Origin: Streptomyces sp. PKU-EA00015
GTDB taxonomy: Bacteria > Actinomycetota > Actinomycetes > Streptomycetales > Streptomycetaceae
Direction of reading: 5' to 3'
Length of the DNA: 64,000 nucleotides
Assembly: GCF_013387495.1 (NCBI RefSeq)
Contig: NZ_JABZEE010000054.1
Coordinates: forward strand, 1-64,000
The notes under the pieces were generated by a model. It had not been told where the DNA came from. It did no database searches and saw nothing but the letters and a program-made list of their open reading frames with translations. Both the position numbers and the translations under genes were made by a program. Below are positions 51,945 through 60,975 of the stretch, piece after piece; position 1 is the first letter of the stretch; each line of letters opens with the position of its first letter.

Positions 51945-53276
51945 TCACCGTGCGCGCGGCCACAGGGCGGGGTCCGGCGTGAACCGCACGCTCAGCGTGT
52001 CGTCCTTGAGTCCCGCGCCCGCGACCGTGCAGCGGCGCAGCGCGGACGGCAGCGGGAGGATCCGGCGGAACGGTCCGACGGTGATCAGGAGTTCATCCCC
52101 CCGGCGTACGAGGGTGAGCTGCTCCTTGACGGCGCCGGGCAGGCCGAGGTGCCAGACCAGCGTGCCGTCGCCGTCGGGCTCCGGCTCAGTCGGGATCTCG
52201 CCGTCCCGGTCGTGCCGGACGGTGTCGGTGTCCGCGAGCGGGGTGATCCACTCCTGCCGGCGCCCCCGCCCCGGGCCCGGCCGGGGTCCCTCCAGGTCCC
52301 CGTGCGGGGCCGCCACCAGTCCGTCGAGGTCGTAGCCCTCCGGGTCCTCGGCGAACGCGTGCGCGAAGGAGCAGCGGTTCGCCTCCTTCTGCAGTCGTGC
52401 GAGGTCGTCGAGGCCGCGGGGGTCCCGGCCCAGGTGCGGCAGCAGGCAGACCGAGCCGGCCGGTATCCAGGTGGCCACCCATTCCTGCCGGCACCGCTCC
52501 TGCTGGGCGGCGAGCGAGGCCACGAACGGATCCTCGGAGCCTTCGGGGACGCAGCGGTTGGCCACGACCGTCTCGACACGGTGGCCGAACAGGCCCAGTC
52601 CGGCGCGGGCGGCGCGCAGGGCGTCCGCGGCCGCGGGGCCCGGCTCGGCGACGAGGGTGAGGGCGGTGCTCCCGGACTCGATCACGGACTGGACGCCGGC
52701 CAGTTCCGTGTCCCAGCGCTCGGCGGTCTCGTACAGCCACTGTGCGGGCATGGGCACGCCGGCGAGCTGGGCGAGCATGGGGCGCAGCGCGCGGGCGGCC
52801 TGCCGTTCGGCGGGCAGCAGGCGGCGCAGGTAGCGGCGCAGCTGCTCGGGCAGGGCGAGCAGCGCGATGGTCTCGCGCAGCGGCGGCATGTCGACGACGA
52901 GGACGTCCCAGTCGCCACGGGAGGCGACGGTCAGGGCCCGCAGCAGTGCGAACTGGTCGCTGCCGGGAAGTTCGGTGAGCTCCTCGTCCTCGAGCCGTGC
53001 CGCTCCGAGCAGGTCGAGTCCGGCCGAGGCGCGCTCCTGGAGGTCGAGGAACTCGGCGCGGAAGTCGGCGCCGGCGTCGACGAGGCCGGCCCACAGTCCG
53101 TCGGCGATCCGCGCCGGACGGGCGGGCGTGCCGGTGACCGGGACGCCGAGGACGGCGTCCGCCTCCGCGGACAGCAGGAGCGTGCGGCGGCCCGTCGCGG
53201 CCGCGGCGAGGGCCGTGGCCGCCGCGACGGTGGTGCGGCCCGCGCCGCCGAGCCCGGTGACGAGGACCCGGCGCAT
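51945..53276 (-). CDS. ArsA-like P-loop ATPase with altered Walker A
   Basis: A 443-residue protein with the ArsA/Get3-type N terminus, VLVTGLGGAGRTTVAAATALAAAATGRRTLLLSAE. Normal ArsA reads GKGGVGKTT; here both Lys are lost (Leu and Arg). VLVVDMPP is the Walker B-like segment and the C-terminal third contains beta-rich ArsA_HSP20-like sequence (LVWHLGLPGAVKEQLTLVRRGDELLITVGPFRRILPLP). Membrane-protein targeting or metal transport is possible but hydrolysis is uncertain. ATG at 53276 overlaps the SRPBCC stop by one base. Confidence 0.83.
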   Translation of the reverse strand: MRRVLVTGLGGAGRTTVAAATALAAAATGRRTLLLSAEADAVLGVPVTGTPARPARIADGLWAGLVDAGADFRAEFLDLQERASAGLDLLGAARLEDEELTELPGSDQFALLRALTVASRGDWDVLVVDMPPLRETIALLALPEQLRRYLRRLLPAERQAARALRPMLAQLAGVPMPAQWLYETAERWDTELAGVQSVIESGSTALTLVAEPGPAAADALRAARAGLGLFGHRVETVVANRCVPEGSEDPFVASLAAQQERCRQEWVATWIPAGSVCLLPHLGRDPRGLDDLARLQKEANRCSFAHAFAEDPEGYDLDGLVAAPHGDLEGPRPGPGRGRRQEWITPLADTDTVRHDRDGEIPTEPEPDGDGTLVWHLGLPGAVKEQLTLVRRGDELLITVGPFRRILPLPSALRRCTVAGAGLKDDTLSVRFTPDPALWPRAR

Positions 53277-53725
53277 CAGGCTCCCGCGCCGCTCTCGACG
53301 CGCTTCTTCAGGCCGGCCAGGGCCCGGTCGATGATGACCTTCTCGGCCTTGCGCTTGATCATGCCGAGCATGGGGATCTTGACGTCGACGGTGAGCTGGT
53401 AGGTGACCTCGGTGCGGTCGCCGCCGCCGACGGGGGCGAGGCTGTACGAGCCGTCGATGGAGCGCAGCATCTGCGACTTCACCAGGGTCCAGCTGACCTC
53501 GTTCTCGCCGTGCCAGGTGTACGCCAGAGTGTGGTCGTCCTTGATCGCGCCCGCGTCGAGGACCAGGCGGACCTGCTCGGCACGGCCGTCGGCGTCGGTC
53601 GCGAGCACCTCGGCCTCCTTCACCTCGCCGGTCCACTCGGGGTAGCGCGCGAAGTCGGAGATCACGCCCATGACATCGGCCGGCGCCGCATCGATCGTGA
53701 TGCTCGAGCTGGTGTGTTCCGCCAT
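53276..53725 (-). CDS. SRPBCC (polyketide cyclase/START-like) family protein
   Basis: A 149-residue single-domain protein of the SRPBCC fold: SSITIDAAPADVMGVISDFARYPEWTGEVKEAEVL at the N terminus and a long C-terminal helix (LGMIKRKAEKVIIDRALAGLKKRVES). Such proteins bind hydrophobic ligands. The pair SRPBCC plus ArsA-like ATPase is conserved in actinobacteria (Rv2185c-Rv2184c in M. tuberculosis), suggesting a joint lipid or membrane-protein role. ATG at 53725 has GAGGAG upstream. Confidence 0.88.
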   Translation of the reverse strand: MAEHTSSSITIDAAPADVMGVISDFARYPEWTGEVKEAEVLATDADGRAEQVRLVLDAGAIKDDHTLAYTWHGENEVSWTLVKSQMLRSIDGSYSLAPVGGGDRTEVTYQLTVDVKIPMLGMIKRKAEKVIIDRALAGLKKRVESGAGA

Positions 53726-53869
53726 CGCTGCGGCTCCTCAACAGTGCGGTGATGACCGGGGTGGTGTGGTGGTGAGCAGGCTATCGCGAGCGGAACGCCC
53801 GGCGGCGCCGGGCCCGGCCGACGGCGCCGGTCATGCCGCGCGGTGCGGGCGCACCGGCTCGCCGGCCGC

Positions 53870-54646
53870 TCACCAGGTCAGCGACCAGGGCCGGCCGGTG
53901 GACGCGAAGTGCCCGACGTTCACGCACTCGGTCGCGCCGATCCGCATCCGGCGGGCGAGCGGCTGGTGGACGTGGCCGAAGAGCGCGTAGCGGGGCCGGG
54001 TGCGCCTGATCGCCGCGAGCAGGGCCCGGCTGCCGCGTTCGAAGCGGCGGGCGACGGTGTCGTACGTCAGCTCGGGGACGTCGGGCGGGATGTGGGAGCA
54101 GAGGACGTCCACCTCGCCGAGGGCCTCGACCTTGGCGGCGTAGTCCTCGTCGGAGATCTCGTACGGGGTGCGCATCGGGGAGCGCAGTCCCCCGCCGACG
54201 AAGCCGAAGACGCGGCCACCGATCTCGACCCGCTCGCCGTCGAGGACGATGGTGCCTGGCCGGGCGAACTCCGGCCACAGAGCGGGGATGTCGACATTTC
54301 CGTACGTGGCGTACGTCGGCGTGGGGAAGGCCGCGAAGATGTCGGCGTACTGGCGGCGCACCGCGGACTCGATGGCGCTCTCGCGGTCGACGCCGAGCTC
54401 GGCCCAGAGCCTGCGGCCCAGGTCGCGGGCCTCGTCGAAGCGGCGGGCGGTGCGCAGTTCGACGATGAGGTCGGCGTTCTCGACGCCGAAGAGGTCGGGG
54501 AAGATGCCGCGCGAGTGGTCGGCGTAGTCGAGGAAGAGCACGAGATCGCCGAGGCAGAGGAGGGCGTCGGCTCCGTCTCCCGCGATGGCGAGATCTTCGG
54601 CATTGCCGTGCACGTCGCTGACCACGTTGATTCGCATGCCTCGCAT
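53870..54646 (-). CDS. Metallophosphoesterase
   Basis: A calcineurin-like phosphoesterase of 258 residues: NVVSDVHGNAEDL (Asp-x-His), LLCLGDLVLF (Gly-Asp), YGNVD (Gly-Asn), VLCSHIPPDVPE (His) and FGHVHQPLAR (Gly-His-x-His) give the full set of metal ligands. A substrate is not evident. ATG at 54646 is preferred over a GTG at 54655 because the latter lies inside a TAGGGT hexamer that ends 7 bases before the ATG. Confidence 0.88.
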   Translation of the reverse strand: MRGMRINVVSDVHGNAEDLAIAGDGADALLCLGDLVLFLDYADHSRGIFPDLFGVENADLIVELRTARRFDEARDLGRRLWAELGVDRESAIESAVRRQYADIFAAFPTPTYATYGNVDIPALWPEFARPGTIVLDGERVEIGGRVFGFVGGGLRSPMRTPYEISDEDYAAKVEALGEVDVLCSHIPPDVPELTYDTVARRFERGSRALLAAIRRTRPRYALFGHVHQPLARRMRIGATECVNVGHFASTGRPWSLTW

Positions 54647-54653
54647 GGCGGTC

Positions 54654-54659
54654 ACCCTA
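54654..54659 (-). promoter_or_regulatory. -10 element TAGGGT of the phosphoesterase gene (leaderless)
   Basis: On the minus strand TAGGGT, then GACCGCC, then ATG. Confidence 0.55.
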
Positions 54660-54793
54660 GAGCGCCCTGTGGGACGCGGGTAGAGGGGGGCGGAGCTGTG
54701 GTTGCTTTCAGGGCATGGGCGAAGTGGAATAGTCTGCCCGGTGTCCAGCCATTGACGTGTGACGCAGGGAACATTGGCCGGGAACCCCTATCG

Positions 54794-54819
54794 GGAACTG
54801 CGTACTGATGGGTAACGTC
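54794..54819 (+). promoter_or_regulatory. Possible ECF-sigma promoter upstream of the acyl-CoA ligase gene
   Basis: GGAAC (54794-54798) and CGTC (54816-54819), 17 bases apart, fit the SigE-type consensus. A GTGCTCG/CGAGCAC hairpin follows at 54834-54854. Confidence 0.3.
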
Positions 54820-54927
54820 CGGGCAGTCCAGTCGTGCTCGCCCCCCACGAGCACCTGCCCGATCTTGGACCGCAACCGGTGCATCACACAGAGCCGTGGC
54901 ACCGGCGCCCGATGAGGAGCAGCAGTC

Positions 54928-56724
54928 TTGCGCGAGTTCAGCCTTCCGGCCCTGTACGAGGTCCCCACGGACGGCAATCTGACGGATCTCATCCGCCGCA
55001 ATGCCGCGCAGCACCCCGATGTCGCGGTCATGGGCCGCAAGGTCGCAGGTACGTGGACGGACGTCACCGCCACCCGGTTCCTGGCCGAGGTGGTGGCCGC
55101 CGCCAAGGGCCTGATCGCCGCCGGCATCCGGCCCGGCGACCGCGTGGCGCTGATGTCCCGCACCCGGTACGAGTGGGTGCAGCTGGACTTCGCGATCTGG
55201 AGTGCGGGCGCGGTCACCGTGCCCGTGTACGAGACCAGCTCGCCCGAGCAGGTCCAGTGGATCCTCGGCGACTCCGGTGCGGTCGCGGTCGTCGTCGAGA
55301 GCGACGCGCACGCCGCCGCCGTCGAGTCGGTACGGGGATCGCTGCCGGAGCTGCGGCACGTCTGGCAGATCGAGAAGGGCGCGGTCGACGAGCTGACCGC
55401 GGCCGGCGCGGACGTCTCCGACGACCTGGTCGTGGAGCGCAGCGCGACCGCGAAGGCGGACGACCCGGCGACCATCGTCTACACCTCGGGCACCACCGGC
55501 CGCCCCAAGGGCTGTGTGCTCACGCACCGCGCGTTCTTCGCGGAGTGCGGCAACGTGGTGGAGCGCCTGAAACCGCTGTTCCGTACGGGTGAGTGCTCGG
55601 TGCTGCTGTTCCTGCCCGCAGCGCACGTCTTCGGCCGGCTGGTCGAGGTGGCCTCCGTGATGGCTCCGATCAAGCTCGGCTGCGTGCCGGACATCAAGAA
55701 CCTCACCGACGAACTGGCCTCCTTCCGGCCGACGCTGATCCTCGGCGTGCCGCGCGTGTTCGAGAAGGTGTACAACTCGGCGCGCGCCAAGGCGCAGGCC
55801 GACGGCAAGGGCAAGATCTTCGACAAGGCGTCGCAGACGGCGATCGCGTACAGCCGCGCGCTGGCGACGCCCTCGGGCCCCTCGATCGGCCTGCGGATCA
55901 AGCACAAGGTCTTCGACAAGCTCGTCTTCAGCAAGCTGCGCGCGGTGCTGGGCGGCCGCGGCGAGTACGCGATCTCCGGCGGCGCGCCGCTGGGCGAGCG
56001 GCTCGGACACTTCTTCCGCGGCATCGGCTTCACGGTGCTCGAGGGCTACGGCCTGACCGAGTCGTGCGCGGCGACCGCGTTCAACCCGTGGGACCGGCAG
56101 AAGATCGGCACGGTGGGTCAGCCACTGCCCGGTTCCGTGGTCCGGATCGCGGACGACGGCGAGGTGCTGCTGCACGGCGAGCACGTCTTCTCGGGCTACT
56201 GGAACAACGAGGCGGCCACGGCGGAGGCGCTGGCGGACGGCTGGTTCCACACGGGCGACATCGGCACCCTCGACGAGGACGGCTACCTCGCGATCACGGG
56301 CCGCAAGAAGGAGATCCTGGTCACCGCGGGCGGCAAGAACGTCGCCCCGGCGGTGATAGAGGACCGTATCCGCGGGCACGCGCTGGTCGCGGAGTGCATG
56401 GTCGTCGGCGACGGCCGTCCGTTCGTGGGCGCGCTTGTCACGATCGACGAGGAGTTCCTGGCCCGCTGGGCCGCCGACCACGGCAAGCCGGCCGGTTCGA
56501 CGGCGGCTTCGCTGCGGGACGACACGGACCTGCTGGCGGAGCTCCAGAGGGCGGTGGACGACGGCAACGCGGCGGTGTCGAAGGCGGAGTCGGTACGGAA
56601 GTTCCGCGTGCTGGCCACGCAGTTCACGGAGGAGGCGGGGCACATCACGCCGTCGCTGAAGCTGAAGCGGAATGTGGTGGCGAAGGACTTCGCGGACGAA
56701 ATCGAAGCGATCTACGCCTCCTGA
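54928..56724 (+). CDS. Long-chain fatty-acid--CoA ligase (FadD15-type, AMP-binding)
   Basis: A 598-residue adenylate-forming enzyme that activates fatty acids with ATP and CoA. The AMP motif is TIVYTSGTTGRPKGCVLTHR (near residue 185), with YGLTESCAATAFNP, GWFHTGDIGTLDEDGYLAITGRKKEILVTAGGKNVAP and the C-terminal catalytic Lys in ITPSLKLKRNVV. The TTG at 54928 has GAGGAG upstream. By neighbours (SRPBCC, ArsA-like, PimB'-like) it corresponds to mycobacterial fadD15, likely feeding acyl chains to lipid synthesis. Confidence 0.92.
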   Translation: MREFSLPALYEVPTDGNLTDLIRRNAAQHPDVAVMGRKVAGTWTDVTATRFLAEVVAAAKGLIAAGIRPGDRVALMSRTRYEWVQLDFAIWSAGAVTVPVYETSSPEQVQWILGDSGAVAVVVESDAHAAAVESVRGSLPELRHVWQIEKGAVDELTAAGADVSDDLVVERSATAKADDPATIVYTSGTTGRPKGCVLTHRAFFAECGNVVERLKPLFRTGECSVLLFLPAAHVFGRLVEVASVMAPIKLGCVPDIKNLTDELASFRPTLILGVPRVFEKVYNSARAKAQADGKGKIFDKASQTAIAYSRALATPSGPSIGLRIKHKVFDKLVFSKLRAVLGGRGEYAISGGAPLGERLGHFFRGIGFTVLEGYGLTESCAATAFNPWDRQKIGTVGQPLPGSVVRIADDGEVLLHGEHVFSGYWNNEAATAEALADGWFHTGDIGTLDEDGYLAITGRKKEILVTAGGKNVAPAVIEDRIRGHALVAECMVVGDGRPFVGALVTIDEEFLARWAADHGKPAGSTAASLRDDTDLLAELQRAVDDGNAAVSKAESVRKFRVLATQFTEEAGHITPSLKLKRNVVAKDFADEIEAIYAS

Positions 56725-57219
56725 CCGGGGGCGCCTTGCCCCCGGGCCCCCCGCCCGGGGGCGCGCTTGTCGGGGCTCCGCCCCGGGCCCCGCGCCTCGA
56801 ACCCCCTACGGCCTGGCGGCCGTGGGAAGTGCCCCCAACGGGCTGAATTGCCCGGCGCGCCATTGGGGCTCCGCGCCTGACCACGCGCCTCAGACAGCGG
56901 CGAGGTTGGGTTTGCCGGCGCAGCCGTTGCGTATCCGACGCCCCGCTTCGCGCGTCAATCACCTTGTGCGGCCCGATCGTTGGGGCTCCACCCCAAGCCC
57001 CGCGCCACGCCCCCCTACGGCCTGGCGGCCGTGGGTGTGGGCTCCGCCCGGCGAAGCCAAGGGGAGTGCCAGAGCGGGGCCGGTTGGGGCCTGCGCAGCC
57101 CGCAGTGCTGGGCAGCGGGGCCGTGGGGGAGATCGAGGACGCCGCGCCGAGCCGGTACGGGTCCGGGCGGAGCCCGGGTCGGGACGGGGCGGGGTAGGGG
57201 AAAGCGAACCGCCCGCGCC
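56725..57219. other. Gene-free region with palindromic repeat cores
   Basis: Two copies of CCCCCTACGGCCTGGCGGCC occur near 56803 and 57011. A GCGGCGAGGTTGGGTTTGCC variant of the Streptomyces 3' motif is near 56897. No gene is supported; it separates convergent genes. Confidence 0.7.
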
Positions 57220-58362
57220 TCAGAGCAGCGCCCTCAGCCTCTCCGCCAGCAGGTCCCAGCGCCACCGCTCCTCCACCCACGCACGGCCCCGCTCCCCCAT
57301 CCGCCTCCGCAGCTCCGCGTCGTCGAGCAGCGTCGCGATCCGATCCGCCGCGTCCTCGGGTGAGCCGCCGCGCACCACCCAGCCCGTCTCGCCGTCGAGG
57401 ACCGCGTCCGGCGCGCCGCCGGAGTCCCCGGCCACCACCGGCAGACCGGTCGCCGACGCCTCCAGGTAGACGATCCCGAGACCCTCCACGTCGAGCCCGC
57501 CCCTGCGCGTACGGCACGGCATGGCGAACACGTCGCCCGCCCCGTAGTGCGCCGGCAGTTCCGACCACGGCACGGCGCCGGTGAAGCGCACCGAGCCGGC
57601 GGCCCCCGTCTCGGCGGCCAGCTTGCGAAGGTCCTTCTCGTACGGGCCGCCGCCCACGATCAGCAGCACCGCGTCCGGGACCTTCGCCAGGATCGCGGGC
57701 ATCGCGAGGATCAGCGTGTCCTGTCCCTTGCGGGGCACCAGACGCGAGACGCAGACGACCACGGGCCGGTCGCTCAGACCGAGCCGGCCGCGGATCTCGT
57801 CGCCGCCCGAGCCGGGGTGGAAGGTCTTCTCGTCCACACCGGGCGGCAGTTGGACCATGCGCCCGGCGGCCTCGGCCGTCAGCGCCCGGGCGATCCGCGA
57901 GCGGGTGTACTCGCCCAGATAGGTGATCGTGTCCGTGCCCTCGCCGATCCGGCGCAGCAGCTGCCGCGACGCGGGCAGCTGCGCCCAGCCCGCCTCGTGT
58001 CCGTGCGTGGTGGCCACGATCCGTCGCGCGCCGGCCCTGCGCAGGGCCGGCGCCATCAGGCCGAGCGGGGCCGCGGCGCCGAACCACACCGACTCGCAGC
58101 CGTGCTCCCGCAGCAGTTCGACGGCCCGCCGGGTGACCCGCGGCGTGGGCAGGAGCATCGTCGTGCGGTCGCGTACGACGGTGAACGGCTGCTCCGCGTC
58201 GAAGGCGGCGGTCGCCTCCGCGCCCTCCCGCCCGCGCTTCCAGGTGGAGGCGTAGACGACGAGCTGCCCGGGGTCGAGCCGCAGTGCCATGTTGTGCAGG
58301 AATGCCTGGATGCCGCCGGGCCGCGGCGGGAAGTCGTTCGTCACGATCAGCGTCTTGTGCAT
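57220..58362 (-). CDS. PimB'-like GT4 glycosyltransferase (phosphatidylinositol mannoside family)
   Basis: A 380-residue GT-B enzyme. LIVTNDFPPRPGGIQAFLHNMA, WFGAAAPLGLMAPALRRAG, THGHEAGWAQLP, VVVCVSRLVPRKGQDTLI, GGGPYEKDLRKLA and the nucleotide-sugar EGLGIVYLEASATGLPVVAGDSGG motif closely follow mycobacterial PimB' (Rv2188c), which adds mannose from GDP-mannose to PIM1. The same acceptor is inferred, not shown. ATG at 58362 has no ribosome site and is 8 bases after a TACTGT hexamer. Confidence 0.88.
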   Translation of the reverse strand: MHKTLIVTNDFPPRPGGIQAFLHNMALRLDPGQLVVYASTWKRGREGAEATAAFDAEQPFTVVRDRTTMLLPTPRVTRRAVELLREHGCESVWFGAAAPLGLMAPALRRAGARRIVATTHGHEAGWAQLPASRQLLRRIGEGTDTITYLGEYTRSRIARALTAEAAGRMVQLPPGVDEKTFHPGSGGDEIRGRLGLSDRPVVVCVSRLVPRKGQDTLILAMPAILAKVPDAVLLIVGGGPYEKDLRKLAAETGAAGSVRFTGAVPWSELPAHYGAGDVFAMPCRTRRGGLDVEGLGIVYLEASATGLPVVAGDSGGAPDAVLDGETGWVVRGGSPEDAADRIATLLDDAELRRRMGERGRAWVEERWRWDLLAERLRALL

Positions 58363-58370
58363 CGCCGCCG

Positions 58371-58376
58371 ACAGTA
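58371..58376 (-). promoter_or_regulatory. -10 element TACTGT of the PimB'-like gene (leaderless)
   Basis: On the minus strand TACTGT, then CGGCGGCG, then ATG. Confidence 0.45.
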
Positions 58377-58450
58377 CCGAACGGTCTCCTCCGCGTCCCG
58401 CACGGCCCCGCGCGGCATGATGGGCAGCCACTGCCGACGAAGGGGACGCA

Positions 58451-59779
58451 ATGCCGAAGGAGGCGGCACGGGGCTCGGGCGCCCCGCTCGCGGTGTGGGT
58501 CCTGACCCGTACGGCGCTGCTGCTGTGCGTCCTCAAGGTGGTCACGTTGCCCGGGCCCGATGTCACGAGCGACGTCTCGGTGATCTACCAGGGCTGGCAC
58601 GAGGTACTGCGCACCGGGACGTTTCCGCTGGACGACGTCACCTGGCAGTACCCGCCCGCCGCCGCGCTCGCGATCCTCGCGCCCGGTCTCGTGCCGGGCC
58701 TCGGCTACGCCACCGCCTTCTTCGTCCTCGTCCTGGTGTGCGACCTGCTGGTCCTCGGGCTGCTGCGGTACGCGGAGAGGGGCGGGACCGAGCGGCGCGG
58801 CACCTGGATGTGGGTGGTCGGCGTGCCCCTGCTCGGGCCGACCGCCTACGCCCGCTACGACCTGATGGTCACCGCCGTCGCCGTCGCCGCTCTGCTGGGG
58901 ACACTCCCCCTGGCTTCTCCCCCGGACTCCGTCCGGGAGGCGCCCCCAGGGGGACCCCCACCGAGGCCGAAGGCTCTGGGGGCAGGCCGCAGCCGGCCGT
59001 GCGCTCTGGGGGCGCTCGCAGGGTTCGGCGCGCTGCTGAAGGTGTGGCCGGTGCTGCTGCTCGTGGGCGTGCCGCGCGGGCGCGCGGCGCGGCTCGCCTG
59101 GGGCACGGCGGCGGCGACGGGCGCGGGCCTGGCGCTGGCGTTCACCGCCGCCCTGCCGGGCGCCTTGGACTTCCTGACGTACCAGCGCGACCGGGGCACC
59201 GAGGTCGAGTCCCTGGGCGCGCTCGTCTTCCATGTCGCCCGGCACTTCGGCTGGCAGGGACAGGTGCTGCTGAACTACGGCTCGGTCGAGTTCGTCGGCC
59301 CCCATGTCCCGCTGGTCAGCGGGCTCTCGCTGGCGCTGAGCGTCCTCGCCCTCGGCTGGCTGGTGGTGTGGCGCCTGCGGGCCAGGGAGTGGGACCCGGC
59401 GACGCCCTGCGACGCCGCGTTCGCGGCCGTGCTGCTGTTCACCGTCACGAGCCGGGTGATCAGCCCGCAGTACCTGGTGTGGCTGGTGGGCCTCGCCGCG
59501 GTGTGCCTGGTGCGGCGCGAGACCCGGATGGTGCGGCCCGCGCTGCTCACGCTGGCCGCGACCGCGGTCACGGTGCTGGAGTTCCCCGTGTGGTTCGCGC
59601 ATGTCGTGGCGAGTGACGGCCTCGGCATCGCGCTGCTCCTCCTGCGCAACGGACTGCTGGTGGCCGCGACGCTCGTCGCCTGCCGGCGCCTGTGGCGGGC
59701 CACCGTCCCGGCCCGGCAGGCGAGGGGCGTCGCCGTCAGCCCAGGCGCTCGCGCAGATGGTTCTGCCACCGCGCGGTGA
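58451..59779 (+). CDS. GT87-type integral membrane glycosyltransferase with inserted repeat
   Basis: A 442-residue polytopic membrane protein of about ten helices. TSDVSVIYQGWHEVLRTGTFPLDDVTWQYPPAA is the outer loop typical of polyprenyl-phosphate-mannose-dependent GT87 enzymes, and SRVISPQYLVWLVGLAAV is a further signature. It corresponds by position to mycobacterial Rv2181. Residues about 151-186 (ASPPDSVREAPPGGPPPRPK...) are Pro-rich and encoded by a palindromic repeat that interrupts a helix region. ATG 58451 has GAAGGGG upstream. The 3' end overlaps the convergent lipoprotein gene by 44 bases. Confidence 0.82.
   Translation: MPKEAARGSGAPLAVWVLTRTALLLCVLKVVTLPGPDVTSDVSVIYQGWHEVLRTGTFPLDDVTWQYPPAAALAILAPGLVPGLGYATAFFVLVLVCDLLVLGLLRYAERGGTERRGTWMWVVGVPLLGPTAYARYDLMVTAVAVAALLGTLPLASPPDSVREAPPGGPPPRPKALGAGRSRPCALGALAGFGALLKVWPVLLLVGVPRGRAARLAWGTAAATGAGLALAFTAALPGALDFLTYQRDRGTEVESLGALVFHVARHFGWQGQVLLNYGSVEFVGPHVPLVSGLSLALSVLALGWLVVWRLRAREWDPATPCDAAFAAVLLFTVTSRVISPQYLVWLVGLAAVCLVRRETRMVRPALLTLAATAVTVLEFPVWFAHVVASDGLGIALLLLRNGLLVAATLVACRRLWRATVPARQARGVAVSPGARADGSATAR
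58905..58954. repeat. Nested palindrome inside the GT87 coding region
   Basis: Outer arms TCCCCCTGG (58905-58913) and CCAGGGGGA (58946-58954) enclose an inner CCCGGAC-TCC-GTCCGGG hairpin. It resembles mobile palindromes usually found between Streptomyces genes, and keeps the reading frame. Confidence 0.75.
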
Positions 59780-60968
59780 ACTCGTCCGCCGTGACGCCCA
59801 GCACCTCGCCCAGGGCCCGTTCGACCGCGCCCTCCCGGTGCTCCGCCTCCCCGACGGTCCGGTAGAACTCCCTGAGCTCGTCCTCGCCCCAGCGGTCCGC
59901 GATCAGGTCGCAGGCCAGCCAGCCGCCCTCGTAGGCCCGTGCCAGGGCGTCGGCCTCCCCGCCGAACGCGAAGCCCTCGTCGTCGGGCAGGGTCCCGGGA
60001 ACGTTGCCGCCGCGCACCGCGTCCCGCAGCTCGGGCGCGGTCTCCTCGGCCGTGCGGCCCGTTCCCCGGTAGGCGACCCAGTCGGCGAAGCCCTCGGAGA
60101 GCCACATCGGGGTGGCGGCCGAGGTGTCGGCGCGGGTCGCCACATGGGTGGTCTCGTGGGTGAGGACGATGCGCCGCCCGAAGTCGCCCAGCAGGCCGTA
60201 CGCCTCCGGGTTGACGATCACCCGGTCGGCTGCCGAGCCGTCCTTGCGGCCCGTCTCGCCCGTGGTGACCGCGGCGATGCCCCGGTATCCGGCGGCCGGG
60301 GCGCCCAGCAGCCGGCCCATGGCCTCGACGGACGACGGGACGAGGACGACCACCCGGCCGGTCCACTTCGACGGCCAGGCGTTCCTGACGGCGGGCACGG
60401 CCCGGTCGGCGGCCGCCGCGAGCTCCCGCAGCCGCTTGTCGTCCTGGCCGACGCCGAGGACCAGGCTGTGGCTGCCCCGCACGACGCGCACATCGCCCTG
60501 CTGCCACAGCTGCTGGGGGGCGCCCGTGCCCGGCTCGTCCGCGACCACGTACCAGCGGCCGTCGCGCTCGATCAGCTCCAGGACGCGGTCGGCCGCGACG
60601 GAGGCGCTGTCGTAGTCGTCGACGCGGTAGCGCAGCTCGGTGTCGGCGACGGCACGGTCCCCCTGGTGGCGTACGCCCTTGATGCGGTACTCCCAGGAGT
60701 GGAAGGGGATGTCGGCCATGTTGGCGAACTCCCTGCCCTGCCGCTCGCGCAGGGCCGTCGCGCCGGGGTCCAGCGTCGCCAGATAGCCGGTGCGGTCCCC
60801 CTCGACGACGGCTTCACCCCTGTCGTCCAGGGTCTGCTGGATCGCGTCCACGGTCGGGTCCACCGGCCTCTGGGCGATCGTGCAGGCGGACGCGAGCACG
60901 AGCACGGCGAGCCCGAGGCCCGCCGTGCGCTCTGCCGGTGTGCGCTGTGCGCGCCCCTGACCTGCCAC
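59736..60968 (-). CDS. Lipoprotein with HExxH metallopeptidase-like motif
   Basis: A 410-residue exported lipoprotein: signal peptide LGLAVLVLASAC with the lipobox Cys at residue 29. The N-terminal half resembles an NTF2-like module, and the C-terminal half contains LTHETTHVATRA (HETTH zinc motif, near residue 270) and WLSEGFADWVAY with the downstream Glu, as in gluzincin peptidases. The target is unknown. GTG at 60968 follows a TACGAT hexamer by 7 bases. The last 44 bases overlap the GT87 gene on the other strand. Confidence 0.85.
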   Translation of the reverse strand: MAGQGRAQRTPAERTAGLGLAVLVLASACTIAQRPVDPTVDAIQQTLDDRGEAVVEGDRTGYLATLDPGATALRERQGREFANMADIPFHSWEYRIKGVRHQGDRAVADTELRYRVDDYDSASVAADRVLELIERDGRWYVVADEPGTGAPQQLWQQGDVRVVRGSHSLVLGVGQDDKRLRELAAAADRAVPAVRNAWPSKWTGRVVVLVPSSVEAMGRLLGAPAAGYRGIAAVTTGETGRKDGSAADRVIVNPEAYGLLGDFGRRIVLTHETTHVATRADTSAATPMWLSEGFADWVAYRGTGRTAEETAPELRDAVRGGNVPGTLPDDEGFAFGGEADALARAYEGGWLACDLIADRWGEDELREFYRTVGEAEHREGAVERALGEVLGVTADEFTARWQNHLRERLG

Positions 60969-60975
60969 CCTGCCG

